Source of the DNA: Alphaproteobacteria bacterium
GTDB taxonomy: Bacteria > Pseudomonadota > Alphaproteobacteria > Acetobacterales > Acetobacteraceae
Assembly (NCBI GenBank): GCA_026225015.1
Contig: JAMFRY010000259.1
Span: 1 to 7,208, forward strand
DNA length: 7,208 nucleotides
Direction: 5' to 3'
This document shows, one piece after another, positions 1 through 5,091 of this stretch. The notes under the pieces were generated by a model. The model was given only the letters and a program-made list of their open reading frames with translations. It did not search any database and had not been told where the DNA came from. A program made the translations under genes and the position numbers. Position 1 is the first letter of the stretch; each line of letters opens with the position of its first letter.

Positions 1-407
1 AGCTTGCGCGCATAGGTCGGGTCCAGCGCGTGTTCGGCATCGATAAAGGCGCAGACCCCGCCTTTTTTCTGCGCCTCGGCAATGGCGTGCAGCGCCAGCG
101 TGGTTTTGCCGGAGCTCTCCGGCCCGTAAATCTCGATCACCCTGCCCTTCGGCAAGCCGCCGATCCCGAGCGCCAAGTCCAGCCCGAGCGAGCCCGAAGA
201 GATGACCTCGATGGCTTCCCCGGTGCCCTTCGAGCCCATCCGCATGATCGAACCTTTGCCGAAGGCGCGTTCGATCTGCGCCATCGCCGCATCCAGCGCC
301 TTGTTTTTTTCCAAATCGGGCTTGCGCGCCGAACTATGTTCCGCCGCCTCGGACACCTCGCCCACCGCCGCCAAACGCCGCTTTTGCCCTGCTGCAGAAA
401 TTGCCAT
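1..407 (-). CDS. recA: RecA recombinase, N-terminal part (gene cut by window edge)
   Basis: RecA binds single-stranded DNA as an ATP-dependent filament, carries out strand exchange and triggers LexA self-cleavage in the SOS response. The 135 codons visible here give the N-terminal oligomerisation helix (IERAFGKGSIM, residues 45-55), the Walker A loop GPESSGKTT (95-103) and the DAEHALDP block (123-130), all near-invariant in RecA. The C-terminal two thirds, with Walker B and the DNA-binding loops, lie beyond position 1. The ATG at 405-407 is preceded by a GAGGA ribosome site at 414-418, six bases away. This start places Walker A about 29 residues later than in E. coli RecA, so the protein has a longer N-terminal tail (MAISAAGQKRRLAAVGEVSE), as some alphaproteobacterial RecAs do. 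It is transcribed away from gtrA, and a LexA box lies about 120 bases upstream. Identity is certain; the exact start is likely. Confidence 0.96.
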   Translation of the reverse strand, partial: MAISAAGQKRRLAAVGEVSEAAEHSSARKPDLEKNKALDAAMAQIERAFGKGSIMRMGSKGTGEAIEVISSGSLGLDLALGIGGLPKGRVIEIYGPESSGKTTLALHAIAEAQKKGGVCAFIDAEHALDPTYARK

Positions 408-413
408 CACTCG

Positions 414-418
414 TCCTC
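414..418 (-). promoter_or_regulatory. Ribosome binding site of recA
   Basis: GAGGA on the minus strand, six bases before the ATG at 405-407. It supports the start that gives the extended N-terminus. Confidence 0.6.
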
Positions 419-481
419 AGGAAAGGTTGAACCGCCAAAAATGCCGCGAATCGGCAAGATCATCTTAAGCTCACATGAATA

Positions 482-496
482 GAACATATTAGCAAC
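482..496. promoter_or_regulatory. Degenerate second LexA-like site
   Basis: GAAC, seven bases, CAAC: seven of the eight defined bases of GAAC-N7-GAAC, the reverse complement of the LexA operator. Its spacer contains a minus-strand TAATAT (486-491) that resembles a -10 element for recA. That is a position where a bound repressor would block polymerase. It could equally be chance in AT-rich DNA. Confidence 0.35.
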
Positions 497-524
497 ACGA
501 TTTTTATGAAGCTGTTAACCAATC

Positions 525-539
525 GTTCATTTTTTGTTC
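525..539. promoter_or_regulatory. LexA (SOS) box, alphaproteobacterial GTTC-N7-GTTC
   Basis: The sequence reads GTTC, seven bases ATTTTTT, then GTTC: an exact match to the direct-repeat LexA operator known from alphaproteobacteria. It lies 118 bases upstream of the recA start, and recA is the most consistently LexA-controlled gene in that class. It is also upstream of gtrA on the other strand, so it could repress in both directions. Confidence 0.88.
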
Positions 540-562
540 TAAACAACTTTAGGATGTATTTT
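534..562 (+). promoter_or_regulatory. Candidate promoter toward gtrA, overlapping the LexA box
   Basis: TTGTTC (534-539) and TATTTT (557-562) are separated by exactly 17 bases, giving a plausible but weak -35/-10 pair on the plus strand about 95 bases before the gtrA start. The -35 hexamer shares bases with the second GTTC of the LexA box. Confidence 0.3.
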
Positions 563-656
563 GACCGAGATCAAGCAAGTTCTGCGGCTATTTGGCGGGG
601 CAGGCGTGAAGCCCGGGCCCCTTGTTGAAACGCCGTAAAGCCGATAGCTCCCGCCC

Positions 657-1106
657 ATGCATCGCGGCTTTACCAAACCCCTTATCCACGGCCTTGATGC
701 CATTGTCACCCTGCTGGCGCGTTCCGGAATCAATCCGGATTTTATTCGTTTCGGTATCGTCGGCCTCTCGGGATTTTGTTGGGACACGGCAACGGTATAT
801 GCGCTGAGATATGTCGCCGGGCTGTATATTGCCGGCGCTTGCGGGTTTCTTGTGGCAGGCGCCGCCAATTGGGCGGTCAACCGGCTCTGGACCTTCCGTC
901 ATCTCGAACATATCGCCGCGCATCATCAACTCCTGCGCTTTCTGCTCGCCAATTTCATCGGTTTTATTTTCAATCGCGGAACATTTTTCACGCTTATCTC
1001 AATCAGCCCGCTTTGCCACAGCCAGCCGGTGCTTGCGATCATCGCGGGTTCCGTGGCGGGAATGTTCTTCAACTATTTCCTGTCGAAGAAGTTCGTTTTC
1101 AATTAG
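657..1106 (+). CDS. GtrA-family membrane protein
   Basis: A 149-residue integral membrane protein of the GtrA family. Members are small four-helix proteins, and some are proposed to flip undecaprenyl-phosphate-linked sugars for polysaccharide or O-antigen modification; the substrate here cannot be told. Four hydrophobic segments are visible at about 29-48, 53-72, 93-114 and 124-142. The two family repeats each end in the typical motif: NWAVNRLWTF (71-80) and NYFLSKKFVF (139-148). Length is normal for the family (about 120-150). The ATG at 657 has no strong ribosome site, so a slightly different start is possible. No glycosyltransferase neighbour is present to hint at a pathway. It faces away from recA, with the LexA box between them, and converges on phoB with only 8 bases between stop codons. 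Family assignment is firm, function inferred. Confidence 0.88.
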   Translation: MHRGFTKPLIHGLDAIVTLLARSGINPDFIRFGIVGLSGFCWDTATVYALRYVAGLYIAGACGFLVAGAANWAVNRLWTFRHLEHIAAHHQLLRFLLANFIGFIFNRGTFFTLISISPLCHSQPVLAIIAGSVAGMFFNYFLSKKFVFN

Positions 1107-1114
1107 CTCCCTGC

Positions 1115-1831
1115 TTAATTAAGTCCGGCCACGGCATCCAGATCCAGCGCATAGCCGGCAGCGCGAACGGTGCGGACAATATCGGTTTCGCCCGGCCCGT
1201 TAATGGCCTTGCGCAGCCGGCGGATATGTACATCCACGGTCCTAGGCTCCACATGGATGTCACGGCCCCAAACGGCATTGAGCACATCCTCACGCGAAAA
1301 CACCCGCTTAGGGTGGCGAAGAAAAAATTCCAGCAGGCGGAATTCGGTCGGGCCCAGATGCAGCACCCTGCCGTTGCGCTGCACGCGATGCGATGCAGGA
1401 TCCAGCGAAATATCATGAAAATTCAACTTCAACTTGGTTGGCACCGTACCAGAGCGCCGCAGCAGCGCACGGATTCGGGCGATCAGCGCCTCGGTAGAAA
1501 ACGGCTTGGTGATATAGTCATCCGCCCCGGTATCCAGCCCGCGCACCGCATCCTGGTCCTCGGCGCGTGCGGTGAGCATGATGATCGGCAAAGTTCGGGT
1601 GGCCGGCCTACGCCGCAGCTGCCGGCACACCTCGATGCCCGATACGGTTGGCAGCATCCAATCCAGCAGCAGCAAATCCGGCGGTGCTTCGGTAATCCGG
1701 GTCAAGGCCTCGCCGCCATCGCCGGCATCCTCGACCCGGAAACCCTGTTTTTCGAGATTATAGCGCAGCAACGTCACCAGCGGCGCTTCATCCTCGACGA
1801 TCAGCACATAGGGCTTGTTCACTTCGTTCAT
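1115..1831 (-). CDS. phoB: Phosphate regulon response regulator PhoB
   Basis: OmpR/PhoB-class two-component regulator that, when phosphorylated by PhoR, binds Pho boxes and activates phosphate-starvation genes. The receiver domain spans about residues 8-125, with the acidic pair E13/D14, phospho-acceptor D57 in LLLLDWMLP and conserved K109 in ITKPF. The winged-helix DNA-binding domain spans about 137-233 and contains the recognition-helix region TVDVHIRRLRKAI and the wing VRTVRAAGY. I chose the ATG at 1831, giving 238 residues beginning MNEVNKPYVLIVEDE, which fits PhoB length and start. A GTG at 1849 would add six residues and leave only 9 bases to phoU. Neither has a strong ribosome site, so coupling to phoU translation is likely. 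It is the last gene of pstB-phoU-phoB. No phoR kinase is in the window. Confidence 0.93.
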   Translation of the reverse strand: MNEVNKPYVLIVEDEAPLVTLLRYNLEKQGFRVEDAGDGGEALTRITEAPPDLLLLDWMLPTVSGIEVCRQLRRRPATRTLPIIMLTARAEDQDAVRGLDTGADDYITKPFSTEALIARIRALLRRSGTVPTKLKLNFHDISLDPASHRVQRNGRVLHLGPTEFRLLEFFLRHPKRVFSREDVLNAVWGRDIHVEPRTVDVHIRRLRKAINGPGETDIVRTVRAAGYALDLDAVAGLN

Positions 1832-1858
1832 GGCCGAAAACTCATTCACTGCCCAGTT

Positions 1859-2584
1859 TCACTGTCCGCTGGGCGCGGCGTGGAAATAGGCGGAGGTCAG
1901 GTCGCCTTTCGGACGGAAATCCGGCAGGCTCTGACCCGTCACCGCATAATAGGTAAGCTCCGCGATATTGGTCGCATGGTCGCCGATTCGCTCAAGGTTT
2001 TTTGCGATGAACAGCAAATGCGCGCAGGCCGAGATGCTGCGCGCATCCTCCATCATATAGGTGATCAATTCGCGGAAAATGGTGTTGTACAGATCATCCA
2101 CCACCTGATCGGCGCGCCATACCGCAATCGCCTTTTGCGGGTCGGCCTCGCCCACCGCATCGATGGAGGTTTTAAGATTCTGCTGCACCAGCAGGGCCAT
2201 CTGGCCAAGGCCGCTGAGCGCGAAATTCTGCGCCACGCGGTTGATCACCAGGCTGCGCTTGGCGATATTGGCGGCGTAGTCGCCGATCCGCTCCAGATCG
2301 GTGATCACTTTCAGCGCCGATACCACCTGCCGGAGATCATCAGCCACCGGCTGCCGCAAGGCCAGCAAGGTGACCGCGAATTGTTCCACCTGGCGTTCCT
2401 GGGCGTCGATTTTCGGATCGTTTTCCACAACTCTGGTCGCGATGTCAGGGTCGTGATCGAGCAGCGCCGTCATGGCGTCGGTCACGGCCTGCTCGACCAG
2501 GCCGCCCATCGCGGCGATCATGTCGCGCAGCCGCTTCAGATCCGCTTCGAAACTGCTGACGATATGTTTGGGTTCTTCGGCCAT
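1859..2584 (-). CDS. phoU: Phosphate signalling protein PhoU
   Basis: PhoU is a cytoplasmic helical protein that links the Pst transporter to the PhoR/PhoB pair and keeps the Pho regulon off when phosphate is plentiful. The 241-residue product has the usual length and the two PhoU three-helix repeats, each marked by its metal-binding signature: ERIGDYAANIA (98-108) and ERIGDHATNIAE (198-209). The ATG at 2584 is preceded by AAGGAG at 2592-2597 with 7-base spacing, which settles the start. That ribosome site overlaps the TAA stop of pstB (2596-2598), so the two genes are almost certainly translationally coupled. phoB follows after 27 bases. Nothing looks truncated or unusual. Confidence 0.97.
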   Translation of the reverse strand: MAEEPKHIVSSFEADLKRLRDMIAAMGGLVEQAVTDAMTALLDHDPDIATRVVENDPKIDAQERQVEQFAVTLLALRQPVADDLRQVVSALKVITDLERIGDYAANIAKRSLVINRVAQNFALSGLGQMALLVQQNLKTSIDAVGEADPQKAIAVWRADQVVDDLYNTIFRELITYMMEDARSISACAHLLFIAKNLERIGDHATNIAELTYYAVTGQSLPDFRPKGDLTSAYFHAAPSGQ

Positions 2585-2591
2585 GTTTCTG

Positions 2592-2597
2592 CTCCTT
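2592..2597 (-). promoter_or_regulatory. Ribosome binding site of phoU, overlapping the pstB stop
   Basis: Minus-strand AAGGAG, 7 bases before the phoU ATG. Its first two bases are the last two of the pstB TAA codon, so ribosomes finishing pstB arrive on the phoU start. Confidence 0.8.
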
Positions 2598-3423
2598 AGC
2601 CAAACCGGCCGGTAATATATTCCTGGGTCCGCCGCTCCCGCGGGGCGGTGAAAATCTGGCTCGCGGGGCCAACTTCGACCAGTTCGCCCAGATAGAAAAA
2701 CGCCACGGCATCGGCGCAGCGGCCCGCCTGCTGCATGTTATGGGTCACGATGATGATGGTGAAATCGCGCTTCAATTCATCGATCAGCTCTTCGATTTTC
2801 AGAGTGCTGATCGGGTCCAGCGCGCTGGTCGGCTCATCGAGGAGCAGAACCTCCGGGCGCACCGCGATCGAGCGCGCGATGCATAGCCGTTGCTGCTGCC
2901 CGCCGGAGAGACCGATGGCGGAGGCGGAAAGCCGGTCCTTGACCTCGTTCCACAGAGCGGCGCGGGTCAAGGCCCATTCCACCCGCTCATCCAGCTCGGA
3001 TTTGGAAAGCTTCTCGTGCAGCCTTACGCCGAAAATCACGTTTTCATAAATCGATTTCGGAAAGGGTGTCGGCTTTTGAAACACCATGCCGACCCGGCGG
3101 CGCAGTTGATTCAAATTCTGGCCGGGGGCGACGATGTTCTCCCCGCCGATCAGAACCTCACCCTCGGCGCGCTGGCCTGGATATAAATCGTACATCCGGT
3201 TCAAAACCCTGAGCAGGGTGGATTTGCCGCAGCCCGATGGCCCGATCATCGCCGTTGTTTTGCGATCGGCGTAATCGATGTTGATATCCTTCAACGCATG
3301 GGTCGCGCCGTAGTAAAAATTCAAGTTGCGGATTGAAACCCGCGCGGCCTCATCAATGAGGGGTGACGCTAACCCGGCCGGCAGACTCGTTTGCGTCATA
3401 GATTGGTGACTCGCTGCTTTCAT
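2596..3423 (-). CDS. pstB: Phosphate ABC transporter ATP-binding protein PstB
   Basis: PstB is the ATPase of the high-affinity PstSCAB phosphate importer, acting on the inner face of the membrane with PstA and PstC. From the ATG at 3423 the product is 275 residues, with Walker A GPSGCGKST (61-69), Q-loop Q116 in MVFQKPTPFP, the ABC signature LSGGQ (172-176), Walker B VLLLDEP (192-198) and the H-loop H228 in IVTHN. FQKPTPFPKSIYENV is characteristic of PstB rather than other importers. The ATG at 3423 has GGAGG at 3429-3433, five bases away. An ATG at 3435 would put that ribosome site inside the coding region, and an ATG at 3399 is a shorter alternative. The roughly 28-residue lead before the ABC core is longer than in E. 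coli. It heads pstB-phoU-phoB; pstS, pstC and pstA are not adjacent, which is unusual. Confidence 0.95.
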   Translation of the reverse strand: MKAASHQSMTQTSLPAGLASPLIDEAARVSIRNLNFYYGATHALKDINIDYADRKTTAMIGPSGCGKSTLLRVLNRMYDLYPGQRAEGEVLIGGENIVAPGQNLNQLRRRVGMVFQKPTPFPKSIYENVIFGVRLHEKLSKSELDERVEWALTRAALWNEVKDRLSASAIGLSGGQQQRLCIARSIAVRPEVLLLDEPTSALDPISTLKIEELIDELKRDFTIIIVTHNMQQAGRCADAVAFFYLGELVEVGPASQIFTAPRERRTQEYITGRFG

Positions 3424-3428
3424 GTGCG

Positions 3429-3433
3429 CCTCC
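3429..3433 (-). promoter_or_regulatory. Ribosome binding site that selects the pstB start
   Basis: GGAGG on the minus strand, five bases before the ATG at 3423. It argues against the longer reading from 3435. These bases also fall where the -10 element of a Pho-box promoter would be expected, which conflicts with a simple promoter model. Confidence 0.55.
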
Positions 3434-3446
3434 ATAAGCGCCCTTC

Positions 3447-3486
3447 ATGACAAAGCAATGACAGTAGTGTGAAGCTTCGATGACAC
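3447..3486 (-). promoter_or_regulatory. Tandem Pho box (PhoB binding site) upstream of pstB
   Basis: Four 7-base units recur every 11 bases on the minus strand. In order toward pstB they are GTGTCAT (3480-3486), GCTTCAC (3469-3475), CTGTCAT (3458-3464) and TTGTCAT (3447-3453), each separated by 4 bases. The last two form an almost perfect Pho box (consensus CTGTCAT-N4-CTGTCAT), and the outer one also fits well; the second unit is degenerate. Such a stack could bind two PhoB dimers. It predicts phosphate-starvation induction and PhoB autoregulation of pstB-phoU-phoB. Confidence 0.85.
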
Positions 3487-3570
3487 AAGGCTTCGGGTTA
3501 CAAAGCCTTCAAGAATTTACGATCTGCGTCAAAGCAAGTACCAAGCGGCTTTGTAATTGACTCTCCGAAG

Positions 3571-3614
3571 CCCCAAACCCGTCACACCGGCCTGTGCCGG
3601 CATGACGTGTGGGG
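3571..3614. repeat. Imperfect extragenic palindrome
   Basis: The core arms CGTCACACCGGC (3580-3591) and GCCGGCATGACG (3596-3607) pair at 10 of 12 positions around a CTGT loop. The flanks CCCCAAAC and GTGTGGGG extend the stem with a small bulge. It resembles the short GC-rich 'GTCA..CCGGC..GCCGG..TGAC' extragenic repeats scattered in many proteobacterial genomes. Copy number elsewhere cannot be seen from this window. Confidence 0.55.
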
Positions 3615-3631
3615 TGGTGGTCGACCCAGAG

Positions 3632-3667
3632 CCAGCAAGGCGCGCAACTTGCCGCGCGCCTTGCTGG
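3632..3667. terminator. Perfect 14-bp stem-loop downstream of the peroxiredoxin gene
   Basis: The arms CCAGCAAGGCGCGC (3632-3645) and GCGCGCCTTGCTGG (3654-3667) are exact reverse complements around an 8-base loop, starting 15 bases after the peroxiredoxin stop codon. The position suits a transcription terminator or 3' mRNA-stabilising hairpin, but no T-run follows on either strand, so it is not a textbook intrinsic terminator. It could instead be part of an extragenic repeat together with the neighbouring palindrome. Confidence 0.55.
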
Positions 3668-3682
3668 ACTGGTTCGCCGGGT

Positions 3683-4330
3683 TTAGGCGTTATGCGGCAG
3701 CTTGGGCTGCTTCACCACCCGCAGATAGGGTTTCAGCGTCTTCCAGCCTTCGGGGAAACGGGTTTTGGCGTCGTCATCGGAAAGCGAAGGCACGATGATG
3801 ACATCGTCACCGTTTTTCCAGTTCACCGGGGTCGCCACCTTATGGGCGTCGGTGAGTTGCAGGCTGTCCACCACGCGCAAGATCTCATCGAAATTGCGGC
3901 CGGTGGAGGGCGGGTAGGTGATGATCAGCCGCACTTTCCTGTTCGGGTCGATGATGAAGACCGAGCGAACCGTCACGGCTGGGTCGGCTTCCGGGTGGAT
4001 CAGCCCGTAAAGATCGGAAACCTTTTTGTCATGGTCCGCGATGATGGGGAAATTGACCTTCTGGCCCTGGGTCTCCTCGATATCCTTCTCCCAGCCGCCA
4101 TGGCGCTCGGTGGTGTCCACCGAAAGACCCAGCACTTTTACGTTGCGCTTCTGCCATTCCGGCGCAAGGCGCGCCACTTCGGCCAGTTCGGTCGTGCAAA
4201 CCGGTGTGTAATCCTTGGGATGGCTGAACAAGATGCCCCAGGACGAACCCAGATAATCGTAGAATTTAATTTTGCCGGCGCTGGAATCCTGCTCGAAATC
4301 CGGCGCAATCTGGCCAAGCTGTATGCTCAT
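3683..4330 (-). CDS. 1-Cys peroxiredoxin (Prx6 type)
   Basis: A thiol peroxidase of the AhpC/TSA superfamily that reduces hydrogen peroxide and organic hydroperoxides in the cytoplasm. The 215-residue protein has the peroxidatic site PKDYTPVC with C45, with T42 and R122 as the conserved partners. C45 is the only cysteine in the whole protein, so there is no resolving cysteine: this is the 1-Cys mechanism, needing an external thiol for recycling. The C-terminal part (DDVIIVPSLSDDDAKTRFPEGW, then LKPYLRVVKQP) is typical of Prx6 and separates it from 2-Cys AhpC. The ATG at 4330 has GAGGAGGAG at 4337-4345 as ribosome site; a TTG further upstream would run through it and is rejected. It lies 53 bases after the LOG gene on the same strand, so co-transcription is possible. 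The end is followed by a strong hairpin. Confidence 0.93.
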   Translation of the reverse strand: MSIQLGQIAPDFEQDSSAGKIKFYDYLGSSWGILFSHPKDYTPVCTTELAEVARLAPEWQKRNVKVLGLSVDTTERHGGWEKDIEETQGQKVNFPIIADHDKKVSDLYGLIHPEADPAVTVRSVFIIDPNRKVRLIITYPPSTGRNFDEILRVVDSLQLTDAHKVATPVNWKNGDDVIIVPSLSDDDAKTRFPEGWKTLKPYLRVVKQPKLPHNA

Positions 4331-4336
4331 ACTTTT

Positions 4337-4345
4337 CTCCTCCTC
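4337..4345 (-). promoter_or_regulatory. Strong ribosome binding site of the peroxiredoxin gene
   Basis: GAGGAGGAG on the minus strand, six bases before the ATG at 4330. It fixes the start and suggests efficient translation. Confidence 0.8.
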
Positions 4346-4383
4346 GTTCAAACCGCGATGCCGCCTAAATGCCCGGAAGCGGG

Positions 4384-4974
4384 TTATTTGTCTACAGGGA
4401 GAGTAGGTTTATTCGGCAGGTCAATGTTCCGCAATTCGTCCAGCCGCGCCAGCGTGTTCGCAACACTGGCCGAGACCTCGAATAACTCCCGGGCGGAATC
4501 GCGCGCAAATCCGCGTGAAACGGTCTGCTCGACCAGAGTTACGAAAGGCTGCGCCCAGCCCAAAATATCGCACAGAATGACAGGCTTATTGTGACGGCCG
4601 AGTTGCTTCCAGGTGAGAATCTCGATGGTCTCATCGAAGGTGCCAAGCCCGCCCGGCATCACCACGAAAGCCTGCGCCAGCGCGAACAGCCGGCGTTTGC
4701 GGGTATGCATGGAATCGGTGACGATCAGTTCGGAGAGGCCGGGGAACTCGACCTCGCGCTGGCGCAGAAAATCCGGGATGATGCCGGTGACATGCGCGCC
4801 CTCATGCAAGGCGGCGCCGGCCACCACCCCCATCAACCCGACATTTCCGCCGCCGAAGACCAGGCTCATGCCGTGCTGCGCCAGACCAATGCCTAGTTCC
4901 CGCGCGCTCTCGGCATAGGCCGGGTCCACGCCCGGGGAAGAACCGCAAAATACCGTGACTGCAAATTTACCCAT
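4384..4974 (-). CDS. LOG-family protein (nucleoside 5'-monophosphate phosphoribohydrolase)
   Basis: LOG ('lonely guy') family proteins have a Rossmann-like fold and hydrolyse the N-glycosidic bond of nucleoside monophosphates. Some release active cytokinins from cytokinin ribotides; in bacteria the natural substrate is often AMP or unknown. The 196-residue product has the N-terminal FCGSSPG (9-15), the phosphate-binding GGGNVGLMG (41-49), the MHTRK segment (89-93) and the family hallmark PGGLGTFDE (107-115). Length fits the family (about 180-200). The ATG at 4974 gives MGKFAVTVFCGSS, which matches family starts; the open frame upstream to 5262 is basic, low-complexity and unlike any LOG protein. 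No clear ribosome site is seen. It precedes the peroxiredoxin gene by 53 bases and is divergent from the LysM gene. Confidence 0.9.
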   Translation of the reverse strand: MGKFAVTVFCGSSPGVDPAYAESARELGIGLAQHGMSLVFGGGNVGLMGVVAGAALHEGAHVTGIIPDFLRQREVEFPGLSELIVTDSMHTRKRRLFALAQAFVVMPGGLGTFDETIEILTWKQLGRHNKPVILCDILGWAQPFVTLVEQTVSRGFARDSARELFEVSASVANTLARLDELRNIDLPNKPTLPVDK

Positions 4975-5091
4975 GATGGCAATAATATCTCTCTCGATCC
5001 TGGCACGCCTTCCGGCGCCCCCCGCTTTCGTGGCAGGGTGGAGCGATTGAGGCAAGCAAGGGGCGGCCACCTGCAAGGCGGTTGAGAAATA

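Larger units (their letters stand above)
408..656. promoter_or_regulatory. Divergent recA/gtrA intergenic control region
   Basis: This is 249 bases without a gene between two divergently transcribed starts, and it is clearly more AT-rich (roughly 455-565) than the flanking coding DNA. It holds a perfect LexA box (525-539), a second degenerate one (482-496), a -10-like TAATAT on the minus strand (486-491) that could serve recA, and a weak plus-strand promoter candidate (534-562). Nothing recognisable is visible in 563-656 except the leader of gtrA. Confidence 0.7.
3436..3682. other. Gene-free region between pstB and the peroxiredoxin gene
   Basis: These 247 bases hold the Pho box (3447-3486), a small 7-base-stem inverted repeat (3487-3509), an imperfect GC-rich palindrome (3571-3614) and a perfect 14-base-stem hairpin (3632-3667). 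The plus-strand reading through here is antisense to the next genes and not convincing as a gene. Nothing else is recognised in about 3510-3570. Confidence 0.7.

Noticed and set aside
30..482. 150-codon plus-strand open frame at the left edge
   Set aside because: It is antisense to recA, whose Walker A and DAEHALDP blocks are certain.
539..929. Two overlapping 113-codon minus-strand frames upstream of and within gtrA
   Set aside because: They run antisense to gtrA, cover the LexA region, and show no family features.
1107..1114. Possible terminator between gtrA and phoB
   Set aside because: Only 8 bases separate the convergent stop codons, and no hairpin is visible around them; termination must occur inside the opposing gene or by Rho.
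776..2599. 607-codon plus-strand open frame overlapping gtrA, phoB and phoU
   Set aside because: It is antisense to phoB and phoU and out of frame with gtrA, all of which have unmistakable family motifs. Its translation is rich in His, Arg and Gln with no recognisable domain, as expected of a shadow in GC-rich DNA.
3487..3509. AAGGCTT/AAGCCTT inverted repeat beside the Pho box
   Set aside because: The stem is only 7 bp with a 9-base loop and no T-run; likely chance, with no nearby gene end that needs a terminator.
3557..4594. 345-codon plus-strand open frame opposite the peroxiredoxin and LOG genes
   Set aside because: It starts inside the extragenic palindrome and runs antisense to two well-supported genes. 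The PVTPACAGMT-like start is a typical by-product of translating such palindromes.
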